DNA of 64,000 nt from positions 25,440,338-25,504,337 of the forward strand of contig CM060199.1 of NCBI GenBank assembly GCA_030562195.1, read 5' to 3'. This stretch comes from Nipponacmea schrenckii. Lineage: Eukaryota; Mollusca; Gastropoda; Lottiidae. Each line of letters starts with the position of its first letter. Positions within the stretch are counted from its first letter, which is position 1. The notes below the pieces were generated by a model, which searched no databases, was not told the DNA's origin, and saw nothing but the letters and a program-made list of their open reading frames with translations. The position numbers and the translations under genes were made by a program. Below, piece by piece: positions 1 to 12,190 of the stretch.

Positions 1-299
1 ATTGATAAGAAATAAATCTCACATCAAAACAAATGTCTAAAATCAAGGCAAATAAATCAGTTTATTTGTATATTTTTAGGTAATATATTTTAGATAGAAA
101 TACCAAATAATCTAATGACAGGTTTAATTTTGGAAAACTTGCAATTAACCTTTGATCATTGATCACAAAGGATTGATTCTGGTTGAGATTAAACCAGGCA
201 GGTGTTTGGACTAGGTCTTAGTCTACGATATCTGGGAGAGTCTTTAAGGATCGTTAAATAACAATAAAGAAGCCCAAACGAGGCATAGGAGCTTGATTA

Positions 300-2390
300 G
301 AGATTAGAGCTTTATTACAGCTTTAGCAATAACTAATACATGTACAAAATATTGAACATATCTACATAATATATACAAATGGACAAATATCCAGGAAACA
401 CAAAATATTAAATAAAATTACTTACAATAATAAACATCGGTGATTCCATGACATGTAAAGATATTGACAGACTTTGTATGTTAGATCTTTATCAGAACAT
501 TTCATTAATTCAATAAATTTCCTCTTATCGGGGTATTTGTAGTAATATTGTGGAATAAAAGTATATCTAAACTGAGTAAAACAAGGACATACGAGCAAGA
601 AATGGAATTCATCCTCAACACTAGATAAATCACAAAATTTACATATTCTACATTCTCAGGGTGTTTTATTAAATCGACCTGTTTCTATCTCTAGTTTCAT
701 ACTTCCACTACGAAAAAGACTTAATATTTCAACATACTTTTTGTTTTCAACAAATGTTAAATAGGGCTCAAAATTAAAGCAGTTTTTAAATTCATTATAA
801 TAATAAAGTTTAGATGAAGAGGACAATTCTCTAAACCAACTTTGTACAAAATTATCAATAATGCGGTTTTTAATAACCATTAAACAGGAATTAGTAAGAT
901 AACATTGATTATTCCAATAATCAGAAAGACCTAGGTTTTCTAATTCAACTTTTACAAAGTATGCCCAGTTTTTCTTTCCATTATCACAGTCAGATTTTAG
1001 AGAAGTGTAAATATCATATAACAACAAGTTACGTCGAGATAATACACCGAGCCAATATTTAAATATTCGAAATTTTCGTATAATAATCAATGGATATCTA
1101 CCTAATTCTCCTCGTAATACACTAATATTAGTATTCTTCCGAACACACAGTATTCGTCTTAAAAATTCATTGTGTAATGTTTCGATATCTTTCCCCCCAT
1201 TAAAACCCCAGACTTCACAACTATAATTTAGTACAGACGCTACTAATAAATCAAATAACCGTAATTTATAAAATACATTGAAATTATAATAGTTAAAAAT
1301 CTTATATAAGCCATACAATGCCTTCCTACCCTGATCACAAATTCGCTTCTGTGTTTTAGTAAAACTACCATTACTAAATAAAAGAATACCTAAATATATA
1401 TAAGAATCAACAATTTCAAGTTCCTTCCCGTTTATCGACCATTTAAGTCCTGTTGGTTGTTTCCCCTTTCTAAATATAAATACCTTGGATTTGTTTTCAT
1501 TAATTTCCATATTCCAACGTTTACAGTATTCACAAAATTTGTTTAATAATAGCTGCAAAGTTTCAGGGTTTTTACTAAAAAGGACAGTATCATCTGCGAA
1601 AAGCAACATAAATAATAATCTACCGTTAATTGAATGGCAATTGTCATCATTTAGGGAATAGTCTTCAAGATACGTATCTAAATCTTGTACAAAGAGCAGA
1701 AAAAGAATAGGGGACAAAGGCTCGCCTTGCTTAACGCCGAAGTAACATTGAAAGAAGTCCTATATACTGCCTTTATACTTGATTGCTAAGCTAACATTAC
1801 TGTACAGAGATTTAATGATGCTAACAAATTTACAACTAATATTGAGGCAATATAACTTATATAGTAGAAAATTTCTATCGATTTTATCAAAACATTTTCG
1901 TTGATGAAACGGGCGTATAGCTTTCCTCGATTCTCTAGTGTTTTATTAATTATGCTATGCAATATGAATATAGCATCGGTGGTACTGTGATTATTACGAA
2001 ACCCAAACTGGCAATCTGGAAGCAGATAAGAGGATTCGACCCATTCGGATAACCCTTTATTTAAAAGTACGGAAAATATCTTAGCAAAATTGGAGATAAT
2101 AGTTATGCCTCGGAAGTTATCAACAAGATCTAGATCACCCTTTTTAGGTACAGGGACTAATAAACACTCAGTCCATTGGGTTGGATAAATACCAGTTGTA
2201 AATATAATATTAAATAATTTAACTAACATAGGAGCTAATATTACAGAATAATCTAAAAATAGTTCACATGGTAATTTATCTACACCTGAGCTTTTCCCTC
2301 GTCTCAGACCTTTGAGAACATTTACAACTTCGGCTATGGAAAAATCTTTATCTAGTTCTGAGATGTTGGGAAGATCCCCAGTCGAGAAGA
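300..2390 (-). pseudogene. 5'-truncated non-LTR retrotransposon (LINE) reverse transcriptase
   Basis: Minus-strand remains of a LINE ORF2. Reading from 2385 downward one sees the region before the RT fingers (GKSSGVDKLPCELF), then NFRGITIISNFAKIF, GVKQGEPLSP and the catalytic FADDT box near 1600. A C-terminal cysteine cluster (CRICKFC...HFLLVC) follows between about 660 and 590, and the frame closes at a TAA at 422-424. The frame is broken by a shift near 1910, a TAG near 1760 and a TGA at 656-658. The endonuclease is absent, so the copy is 5'-truncated, as is usual for LINEs. An AATAAA lies on the minus strand at 311-316. The clade was not resolved. It cannot make a working polymerase. Confidence 0.85.
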
Positions 2391-3593
2391 TATGTCAACA
2401 AGCTCCGGGTCTTGTTAGGATCTTGTTATCTAAACATATCTAGAACAGTCAATAATGACAAATTTTTATCATCATGTTGTTTTTAGAGGTCCTTTTTTAA
2501 ATTTTCAGAATGAATGGCAACTTTGTTTATATCTCGAAAATCTTCTCTTCATTTGCTTATAAATTATCTTTTAAAATATATATCATTTAAATTGGCGATT
2601 AGAATAATAAGGGTTGTTACGGTATTAAAAAGGGGCATCGTGATCCATGAAATTTACGTAAGTTTTTAAATTAGTTTTGGCGTACCGGTATAACAATTAG
2701 GCTTTTTTAAGTTAAAAGATTCAGATAAGTCAAGGGACGCATTTCTGTAGGTTTTGGTACATGGTATTCATCAATTGAAGTAAACAATTGTTCGACCTAC
2801 GAGAAAAAATGATAAAATTATTTCTGAAAATTGAGATCTTTACAACCTTCTTATGAATTTACAAGAAAAGATCTTTATTCAATACCAATACGGCCAAGGT
2901 TTTGAACAATGATAGCATTAAACCATTTACTCCTTGTTTAATCAAAGCTAAGTAAGCAAAAAAAAACCAAAAATCCATTGATTCAGCAGTGTTCTAAAAT
3001 TCTAGTTAACCATTTCTAAGATCAATGTTGCAAGTGGTCTATAGCATTAATGAACTATTAGGTAAAGGAGTTCCAGTGAATTGGCTTTTATAATAGGAGA
3101 CATTATTATACAGTGTTGCTATTGCTATAATTATAGTAAGTTTGCTCCACATTGATATTATCCGTCCTTAGTATGTCTCAAGGCTGCAAGTAAATTGAGG
3201 AGGTGGTGTAACAATTACACTTGTGCGCATTAGGGTACAGTTTATAAATTATGGTAAATTTACAGTCAGGCACATTAATACCCAATTTAAAGCTATTATA
3301 TACACTGTATACTGTTTGTGCACGTATGGGTTCGAATCATAATTATATCCAACAAATAAATTAATTTATTTATTTGTATCGCAGTTTTTTTTTAAACGCA
3401 TTCGATGATACAATAATATTAAATAATAATTAAAATAAAAAAATAGATTGTCTCAATAAACATTTATATGAATACATCATTCGTAAATGAATTGCATGTA
3501 TTAACAAAAATATCCAACTCGGGTTTCGTATTCTTTGAATGTTAAAAAAAACCTTATGATACATTCTATAAAAAGAGCGATGGCCATCGTAAT
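2391..3593. other. No recognisable gene
   Basis: AT-rich sequence with no open frame of note on either strand. Nothing repeated or structured was seen. Confidence 0.5.
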
Positions 3594-3860
3594 ACGCCCA
3601 CATTATCGGAAAATGAAAATTTTGTAATTAAAGTTCATCCTTTGGTGATTATGAATATGAAAACTAACAATAAATTTCATCAAAATCCATCAATAAACCA
3701 GCTCAACTCATAGTAAATTATTTTGGATTGGTCTGTCTTTCAATAAGGTTTATCCAACACCAAGTATCGTCAAAATCCATCTAGAAACAAACTCTCTATC
3801 GCGTCCACAAAGAATTCAAGAACAGAGGCAAACACGTTTTCAAGAACAAGGGCAATAATG
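3594..3860 (+). mobile_element. Pearl-like non-autonomous element, remnant
   Basis: It begins with an ATACGCCCACATT end and contains core words shared with the 47.1-47.9 kb copy (CATCAAAATCCATC, CTCTCTATCGCGTCCAC, GAACAAGGGCAATAA). The microsatellite and the opposite end are missing, so only part of one or two core repeats remains. Confidence 0.55.
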
Positions 3861-4189
3861 TCATGTAGTTAATAAGCATTACGGAGTAAGCTCCCTTTAG
3901 TCAGTTTAGGCTGTATTATTATGATTAGTGCAGTGTGCATTTTTGTTGTTGAGTGCAGTGTGCAAAAGAGACCACATGTCTTAGTCACTAATATCCAGAC
4001 CCATAAATAATTAGAACTGTACTATGACTGTAAGAACTGGATAATAGAGACTGAACACATGGACTTTTCAGGCTCAGGCTAGAAGCTAGGCTCTACTCTT
4101 GTTATGTATTATAACTTGATCTAATAGTTAATAAATCAATACATTCTTCAATTAAACTAGTGAAATCGATCCCTATATAACAATAACTC

Positions 4190-4870
4190 ATTAAATATTT
4201 TTGGGGGCTATTTTTTAAAAGGGGGTTTTTTGGGGGAAAAAACATTAGCCTGCGGGGCCCAAGGGGAAAAAAAGTATTCTTCAAAGGGTTCCGAGGACAC
4301 AAGGGCTTAACCCCCCTTATTTAAGGAACCCTATAAATAGATGAAAATTTTAAAATTCCCTTTTTGTATTTGGGTTTGTTATTATTTAAAAAATTTTAAT
4401 TTTGGAAACTTTTTTTTGTGGAATAAACTTTTTTTGGAACAAATTTTTGGATAAATTAGCCTATTTTTTATAATTGGCCCTTTGTTTTGGGGAGATTTTC
4501 CCCGGGTTACTTATTGGTACATTGACCCTTCTGTTGGAAAACTTCCAAAATTGGGGGCCCAACTAATTAACTTATTTTTAACTTTGGGAATTTTGGGGGA
4601 ATTTTTTTTTAAATTGGAAATTTTTTTAGTTTGAAAAAAAATTCCAAATAACCCAAAACCTTCTTTTAAACTTTATCTTAAATTTGAAATTTTAAAAGTT
4701 TTTTATATTTTCCTTTCCCAAACAACTTTTAAATTTTTTTCATACAATTTTTTCAATTGGATAAAATTTAAAAAATAGGTTTTTGGGTTTTTTTGTTTTC
4801 CCAAGGACATTTTAAAGCCTAGGTTTTTGAAAATTTTTCAAAAAATTTCAAAGAACATTTTGATGTGAAT
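4190..4870. other. Homopolymer-swollen, probably low-quality assembled sequence
   Basis: Almost every short run is inflated (GGGGG, TTTTTTTT, AAAAAA, CCCC), with words such as GGGGCCC, TTTTCCCCGGG and AAAATTTTAAAA following one another. Composition changes abruptly on both sides. This looks like an assembly made from an uncorrected noisy read rather than biology. The short minus-strand frame at 4102-4302 crosses into it and is not credible as a gene. Confidence 0.6.
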
Positions 4871-4928
4871 TCATTTATTTTCATTTATTGATTTCGATTA
4901 TGTTGTTTATAATTCTACATTCTAATTA

Positions 4929-6106
4929 TTAGGAGTTGATATGATAACCAGTAAAGCACTTCTGATGTAATCTTTGATTACATTTACCACATCGGTAATA
5001 CGTATTCTCGTGACAAACCCGACACCGACCTTCCTTTTGACCCTTTACACATTCATGACCGATTTTATCATAACGAATCTCATCAAGCTGAGTGGCAGTA
5101 CCATAATCACGAGTTTTTTCTTCTGCTTTTTCATTTTTAGCAGGCATCTCACAATCATCCTCAGAAACCAAAGCTGGCTATACTTTTGACCAACAGCACA
5201 TATATTTATATCATGGGTGAAGATCGGAAAATACCATTTTTTACCTCTAATTGTTGGTCTGTATGTGCTCAGAAATCGATCACATCAATCCACACCTCCC
5301 ATTGTTTTTTTGTAAGATACTATCATCCTCGAGCAGTCGATTTGGATATGTTTCTTCTCTTGTTGAGAATAACGTCGTTTTTTCTCGGTTGGTGTTACAC
5401 CAAGATAATTACTCATGCAGTAAACTGGCTTGTTATCCTTCCAGCAACAGGCTACAGCGGATCCAGAGCTACAAAATTCTGCTGCCCCACGTAATACAAT
5501 TCGTTTCTTTATGATGCTCGATTTAGGCAAAATTGCCCTCGGATTCTCAACAACACTCAACAGATTGAAGATTCCTACAAAACGTAAGACTTCTGTAGAT
5601 TTGAGCTCGAAAGTGTGATTGTTTTTCTGTTTATCAAAACGATTTGTTTCATCTTTGATCAATTTTATCATGTCGTCATTTAGAAACAGTGAAAAAATCT
5701 CAAATGGGGTCTTGTCGGCCAGTTCCGGGTGTTTCTCTTCCAGCAGATTATCATCCAGTAAAGTTTCTTTGGAATTTTGCCAGCTTACAGGAGCGGATTT
5801 GGATTTCTTGGCCTTTTTAGCGACTGGTGGCGTTTCCTCTGTGTCTTCTTCAGAATCACTAGAACCACTTCTGTTGTCGTTTTCACTGCAGTTATATTCT
5901 ATCTCCAATTCACCAGGCACGTCAGCAGGCATTACATCCACATTTTCATCTTCATCTTCATAAGAAAGATTACCTAAATTGTCAGGTGGAACTATTACAA
6001 CATTTTCGATGTCAGCTTCCTCATTATCAATTTTATCTAGTACGGCCTCGAGATAGAATAACTTTCGTATTCTGTGAAAAGGCATCCAGAGTCTTAGTAT
6101 TAACAC
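4929..6106 (-). pseudogene. piggyBac-family transposase with the catalytic core deleted
   Basis: Minus strand. The first part (6106-5285) has an acidic, serine-rich N-terminus and the start of the transposase domain (FEIFSLFLNDDMIKLI, then ...LRFVGIFNLL). It jumps at once to the late part of the domain (CWKDNKPVYCMSNYLG ... SYKKTMGGVD). After a stop and a frame change, sequence at 5285-5171 reads as the tail of the family (TYRPTIRGKKWYFPIF). The C-terminal cross-brace cysteine finger follows at 5120-4935 (CRVCHENTYYRCGKC...LHQKCF..YH). The stretch that should carry the first two catalytic aspartates is missing, so the copy is inactive. No terminal repeats were found. Confidence 0.8.
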
Positions 6107-7324
6107 CTGAAATTAAAAGTCTTGAAGTCACAACCAAGTCATGATAACCAGGTAAGTATTAAAACGAATAAATAAATTCATTACAATATCGGCATTCAAT
6201 ATTACCAAAGTTCGTTTAACGAACATGTAAATTGAGTGCTCAATGAGTAGTCATTGTTACCATTGTAAACAAATTCCAAATATGGAGCTATCTGACTACC
6301 ATGATGACATTAGACTGGTCCAAATTTCATAACGCACAACGCAAAATATGGTCAATAATGAGACAGTAAAAATATAAACTAACGTTGTTTTGTCATGTTG
6401 TGAGACACTACAACGTCATAAAAAATGTCATGAACATGTTTTGAAAATCTTATATTTTACTTACCAAAGGAAGGAAAATGTATTGATCAAAAAGGAAAAA
6501 TCTGTGATTGTAGGCTAGAGTTCATTGACGTCAAACGTTACGTAGAATCATGTGATTCTGTTGTGACGATTTCATGACATGAAATGACCTCGCATTGACC
6601 TAAGTAAAACGTGATCAAATGGTTGCCGCCGGCGCCAAAACTAGTACTGCTGCTGTCATTGCTGAACGCACAGCAGAGACAGAGGAACTTCGAAGAAAAG
6701 GACAACGTATTATATTTTGACTTGAACGTGTGTGTTTGAAGAATTTCTTTTGAACTGTAAGTAGATCTATGATGGAACATTCAGTTCACACTCTTAATCT
6801 TCTTTGATACTTAGCCTATGCTCATCAGTAGTAGGCCTACTCTAGGCTAGTACAACAGTACAAGTAGGCCTAGACTAGCCAGCTCCAGTAGTAAGTAGAG
6901 GTTTCAGATGATATCAAATTTCGATTAAGCCGAAGTAAGTAAAGAAGGGCCAATGATGACTAATAGTAATACTAATTACTAATAGACTGGATTCTATTTT
7001 ACCACATAATGCTAGGCCTAAATATTTTCTTTTACTCTAACTTTAGGCCTAGATATAATGACAAATGAATTTAGACAGGATTTATCATGGCGGCCATTTT
7101 TTTCAGACGTCGCGGTATCTTGTTTTTAACGGTCTCCATTTTCCTTTCTTTTTATACATGAATGTCTTCCTATTATTCCCTTATCCCCCTTAGATTAATT
7201 AATAATGTAATAATCTTTTATACCAATCGTATGCAACCCATTCTCCAATTCACAGGCAATTAGCACCAACTATGATTATCCTCTTTGTGTTTATGTTGTT
7301 AATCCCTACTCCCTATAATCTTAT
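6107..7324. other. No recognisable gene
   Basis: Intergenic sequence with one short GC-richer patch near 6620-6660. The 80-residue minus-strand frame at 6538-6780 matches no family I know and has no supporting context. Confidence 0.45.
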
Positions 7325-8060
7325 GGTTGGTTCTATTTTCTTTGATTTTACAAAAGCATTTGATTTGATTTCCCATGAGATAATTATTGAAAAACTAAAA
7401 CTGTAGAATTTTTCGAATGCATTAATAACCTTCATAAATTGTTACTTATCGAATCGTACTCAGCGTTGTAACTCTTTCGTCTTCTCGCAGTATAAAGTAT
7501 GGAGTACCACAAGGATCAATTTTAGGTCCCTTGTTGTTTAATCTTTATATTAATGATTTACCATTGCATATTAACTCTAAATGTGATCTTTTTGCGGATG
7601 TTACTACGATTTATACCTCTGGTAAATCGGTTACTGACATACAATTAAAATTGCAAGAAGATACTGATGCAATCTTAAACTGATGTTCTTTTAATGTCAT
7701 GATTTTAAATGAAAGTAAAACCAAATGTATGTTAATTACAACTGCTCAAAAAAGAAGATATTCAGCAGATTTATCAATTGAACACCAGGCATACTTTTAA
7801 TTAATTTAAATTTATGTATAAAACTCTAAACAACTTGTCTCCTTCCTACCTTTCAAGCCTCTTTAACTACAAACAGACGCCTTATTCTTACATAAATTCA
7901 AAACTTGTGGTGCAAAAACCACGAATCAAGTATTAAATACAAAGGATCAATTTTATGGAATGGTCTAGACGAAAATTTTAAATCAGCATCAGATTTCAAC
8001 ACTTTTCGAAGGATGATTCTTGGTAATCTTTCATTAACATAAGCATTCTTTTCACCAACT
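7325..8060 (+). pseudogene. LINE reverse transcriptase fragments, internally deleted
   Basis: Plus-strand fragments in shifting frames. FFDFTKAFDLISHEI lies near 7340. [17 protein letters not shown] and INDLPLHIN follow at about 7497-7580. The catalytic box is altered to FADVTT (second Asp lost) near 7595. From 7800 the sequence jumps to the C-terminal tail typical of CR1/Jockey-type LINEs (KTLNNLSPSYLSSLF, then LWNGL...F). Stops and a large deletion make it dead. The motif order and the VPQGS box support a non-LTR element; the clade is a guess. Confidence 0.75.
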
Positions 8061-8879
8061 AAAGGCTTACTTACTAATAACTGTCTTAACAATTGTGTTT
8101 CTCCATGATTTGATGATTCAAGTAATTTATTAATTTAATTTTTCTCTTTCTCACAGGTATATCACCACCAACGATTCTATTTTGGCCTAGAGATTTTGAA
8201 AATCTAAATTATTACTGTCGGGGGATGAGTAAACATCCTTAAAGCTGGTCTTGAGTATGGACAAATCCTACCTCCCCCTCCATAGCAAAATAAGAACATA
8301 AAATGGAGTAGGGTTGGGTAGCCCGCTCGCAGCACGTGCACTGACGCTTTGGCAATCCTTATTTTTTTCTTTTGTTTTGTTTTGAAGATATATGTATGTT
8401 AAGATGTCTGCTCGTCTCATGTACTTAATGTGTTTAAAACAAAATTGTACGTTGAAATAATATGTGGTTTTTGCTGTCGTGTGCTTGGTCGCCGGGGGGT
8501 AGGTTTGTCCGTTTTATGCACATGTGCTTGTGTGTTTTTGACGGGTTGCGCATTCGAGCGTTGTGTGTTTGTATTTTTTATTTGTATCATTGCTTAATAA
8601 AGAAGTACCTTCGTCGAAACGTCGCAAGTTATTTATTAAAGTAATTGTTATCCATATAATTGTGTCAATTTAATTTATATCATATTGTCGAGCATTTTTT
8701 CTGGCATTACCAATAATTTGTACATAATTTGCAGGACAGTAGATATCAGCATGTTTCGTTCTGCTCAATATTATCTTTTTGAACTTATTTGCACGATACT
8801 GAAGAGTATTTGATAACAAAGCATTCCTGTTTTGGTACTCAACCATCACTGTAAACTATATGTTTTCATAAGAAGATTG
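8061..8879. repeat. Intergenic, with a word repeated at 14.75 kb
   Basis: No gene was recognised. About 60 bases at 8512-8572 (containing TGTGCTTGTGTGTTT and GACGGGTTGCGCATT) recur in the same orientation at about 14748-14800. This suggests two decayed copies of one interspersed repeat. The open frame at 8462-8644 is part of it. Confidence 0.45.
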
Positions 8880-10098
8880 GTGATCAATGAGGTAATCTGA
8901 TATACAAGAAGCAAATTCACATCATGATTGGCTAAGTTGTAAATTGTAAAGTTGTGAACTGCCAATTTAGTTTTATAATAAAGTGCTGATGCTTTTAGTT
9001 TTGGTGATAACAGGAAAGCCTCTCCATAACCCGTTTCATGAAGTGATTGTTCCGCTAAACTTTTGTCCCTCTATTTCTCTGATCTAGCAGCATATTTGCT
9101 TACAATGTGTAAAGACCAAACATCATCAGTAGCATTTCCTACTTCATGTGCTGCACACAAGTCGCATTGATCTTTGCGAGGGCGAAATATAGATAAATTC
9201 ATGAATTCAAATTCCATTTGCAAAATTTGTCGACAATCTGGCATTCTGTTATGTTCTTTACATTTTTCGACGTAGAGACTATATAAATGAGACTTAGATT
9301 GTATTTCTCTTTCTTAGTAAAGCTTTGAGACCTACAATAATGTGATGGAAGTTTGGGTAACTTTCCCAAAAACTCGTCTTTCAGAAATTGCTTATCTTCT
9401 TCCCGTCTCTTATAGTGAAAATTCTGCTTGTGAATGGGTTAAGCTGTTGTTATATGGGTTTGTCCCTCAGCATCATGTTTGTTGATCACACAGTTTCTAA
9501 CACTCCATTCACCTATATCTGTGGAAGCCAAAAACATCTGCTTGAATACGGGTATCCTTATACCTGATAATTTTAGATGGTAATGGAATGTGTAAGAGCG
9601 TCTCGACGATTCTACCAAAGTTCGTTTCTGCTTTGGGGGAACAACATCGACCATTAAGGTGACAAAGGTATGACGCTGATCCCAATTCATGTTCTTCCAG
9701 ATATCATTTAGGATAGACTGTCGGCCAGCTTCACTAAAAACAGCACATTTTCTCTTTTCTGTTTGTTCACAATTACAGCGTTTGGCATTTCCGCTATTCT
9801 CTTTTATTTTCCCAAAATATGCTTGGCCCTTTTCTCTGAGACTTTTATAGTGATTTTGCTTCCATATTTCCTTTGTCAGTATTTTGGCACAGAGCAAGTC
9901 ATTTCCAAATGGATTAAAAGATTCTTCACTTTCTTCCAGACTAAGCTTTAGTATCGGCTTGCCTTTTGAAAATATTTTAACACATAAAGTAATTGATGAT
10001 AGTTTTATGCATATCCTTTTCAACGAGGGATTTTGGAAATTATTAAAATGTAAAATCAATGAAATCAGTACAGGATTAGCCCAAAAAACAGCATTTTT
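8880..10098 (-). pseudogene. DDE-type transposase pseudogene, same family as 27.7-31.6 kb
   Basis: Minus strand. A 243-residue frame (10170-9439) holds the N-terminal half: GKIKENSGNAKRCNC, CAVFSEAGRQSILNDIW, then a VFKQMFLASTDIGEWSV segment. Past its stop, other frames continue the family: FLGKLPKLPSHYCRS near 9350, the metal-binding IFRPRKDQCDLC near 9190, and LSPKLKASALYYKTKLAVH near 9000. The homologous order in the 27.7-31.6 kb copy (FHPKKDQCSKC, LLYYSRKLCVYN) supports common origin. The superfamily is uncertain; it could be Sola-type. Several shifts and stops are present. The 5' end is cut off at about 10098 by a pearl-like element, whose microsatellite supplies the first ~20 residues of the open frame. 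Confidence 0.65.
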
Positions 10099-10430
10099 AT
10101 ACGCCCTTACATGAAATGTTGGGCGTATATTGTGATCAACTGTCTGTCTGTCTGTCTGTCGTCTGTTCACATTTGCTTGTGCTCACTCTGCAGTCTACAG
10201 TTTTGATTGGATTTTAATAATTTATGGTATGTGAGTTCATGGCATCACAAAGAGGAACTGTATTGATTTTGAAATGATCGGATAATTTTTAGCGGAGATA
10301 CAGTGTCCGACTTAACAGAATTTCGCAAAAATAAGAATAGCTGTCTTGTGCTCACTCTATAGACTACAGTTTTGATTTCATTTTAATAAGTACTCTACTA
10401 AAGTGAAAATTTTGATTCATATTTAGTCTG
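10096..10430 (+). mobile_element. Pearl-like element with two core repeats
   Basis: It starts with a hairpin-forming end (TTTTATACGCCCTTACATG facing GGGCGTATA), then a CTGT tetranucleotide run at 10138-10160. Two core units begin with GTGCTCACTCT near 10178 and 10350, about 172 bases apart. It interrupts the transposase pseudogene to its left. The family resemblance rests on the end structure and on the order of microsatellite then tandem core. Confidence 0.6.
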
Positions 10431-10707
10431 ATTTCATGTAGCAATAAATGTCCTATGACACCAGTAAGTCTTAATATATTTATTTCAGATTGTAATCTAG
10501 TTCAATATTTTCTTGAAAAAGCTTTTTGATATGATTAAGGTTTGAAGACGAACTATGATGTCCATCTCAGAGCCCTTGGCTGATGTTCCCAACTCTGTTC
10601 AGGAAGTTGAAAAATAGTTTACCTAAATTAAATTAACATCAATTATCAATTTTAACCATATTGTACTGAAATGTAAATTTTAAAAATTGTAAATTAAGTA
10701 TTAACTA
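10431..10707. other. No recognisable gene
   Basis: AT-rich spacer between the pearl-like element and the end of the next minus-strand gene. Confidence 0.5.
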
Positions 10708-12190
10708 TTATAATGTTAACATATCTACGTGTGAAAAGTTCCTCACAAAGACGTGTGTCAATATATTCTTCTGATAATGACTGTCTAGTTCATCTAATTC
10801 AATCGGTTCGTTTACTTTGGATAATTTATTGTAACCTGTATTTATGACATAAGAAGTTGTATTATCTGGAGAAAACCACTGAGACCAACCTTTGTCCCGA
10901 ATGTCCTTCTTATAAGGGTTGTCTAAGCCTAAAAATTCATTAAAATGCTAATCAAAACCCATCAACAACAAAAACAGAAATCTATCAAACTATTACATAA
11001 ATTATCACAGTGAAAAGAACAAAATTAGAAATCATTACAAAATTAAAAATACATTTACAGTAAAGAGGGTGAAGCGATATTTTTGCAATTTCAACAAGAG
11101 CATGGCGTTTTATTTGCTCCCAGAAGGCCAATACATTCACACCTTCAGCGATATCTTCTGATGGGTCTTGTATAGTACTGCCTAAAAATATTAAGTTATA
11201 GTAAGTTCTTTTAAATGTCAGATTTGGATCATGGAAATAGGAATCCTTAATATATAAAATCTTGTGAATTCCTCCGTGGGGAAAATTAAACCTAACTTAT
11301 GGTAAATGAAAAGACTTGCTACTCACCTTTAATTGGAAATCAAGTTTTCTATTTGTATGAAGAACTAAATTAGAAGGATATCTCCCACACTGGACACAAT
11401 CAAAGGCATAATCATGGTCTGTAAGAGCTTCAAAATGCAAATAAGCTTTACAAATATTTTTTTCCCAATGTGTTGCATAATGTTAGCACCATAATATCAT
11501 TGTTTGCCAAATGAGGACCATCTCTATATTCTGCATATTTATAATTAAATAAACAGACAGAACACGGGTTTTGCAAAAACTGGAGCATCTAAAATGTTTA
11601 ATTCATAAAGAAAACTTTAAGGATAACAACAACAGTAAGCTTTATAGTTCATTTTTGCTTTTTGTTTCTTGTTTTTAATCTACTTTCAGTGGAATGTAGA
11701 ATGTGATGAATGTGAAAATCACTGAAGAAATTTTAAAATAGTTATTTGAAAATCCAATATAATGAAATATGGGGATAGACTGATATATACATCAGCATGT
11801 GCATATTTCTCAATACCCATATCTCCTCAATACCCATAAAGGTTAAAAAAAAAATACCTGTTTTATTATCAGAAATATCATAAATTGTTTCCTTGGATTT
11901 TTGCCTAAGCCTTATAAAAAATGGTGATGTTCTGCAAAACAAACAGTTTTCTTCAACTGCATGTCATCTTTCAAATATGGTGTTACATCGGATGGAATAT
12001 TGTGATGCATCCTAATGAAATAAGCTTCTTTTATCGTCATTGCTGAATTCTCAGAAGAGCCTGTGTTCATGTCTTCTTCGGATTCTGTTTCAACATTGTA
12101 GATGTTATTATCTATGGTATGCTCATCTGGTATCCTTTTTTTTTTAGCAAAACAAGCAACTATCTGTGGGAGATATGCACACATATGAGT
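10708..12190 (-). CDS. Multi-exon gene of uncertain family, zinc-binding CxxC pattern
   Basis: Minus strand. Exon-like blocks: 11588-11337 after TTTTAG with GTGAGT donor; 11181-11059 after TTTTTAG with GTAAAT donor; 10928-10708 after TTTTTAG, ending at a TAA. The last two join in matching phase (PLY|C|LDNPYKK). The 11588-11337 block has two cysteine pairs (NPCSVCLFNYKYAEY and FDCVQCGRYPSN), but its frame slips by one base within an A7 run near 11455. A block at 12184-11912 (EEDMNTGSSENSAMTIKEAY) probably belongs upstream. The phase between 11337 and 11181 does not agree, so an exon may be missing. The pattern resembles 'HMG domain-containing protein 3'-like proteins of invertebrates; this is recall, not proof. 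Confidence 0.4.

Noticed and set aside
5430..5977. Several plus-strand frames of 60-114 residues
   Set aside because: Antisense to the piggyBac transposase remnants; Ser/Phe-rich composition comes from the acidic coding strand.
8462..8644. Short plus-strand frame as a gene
   Set aside because: Its sequence partly recurs at 14.75 kb as a decayed repeat; no family match or neighbours support coding.
9439..10170. First ~20 residues (MNRRQTDRQTVDHNIRP) as native start of the transposase
   Set aside because: They come from the microsatellite and end of the pearl-like element inserted there.
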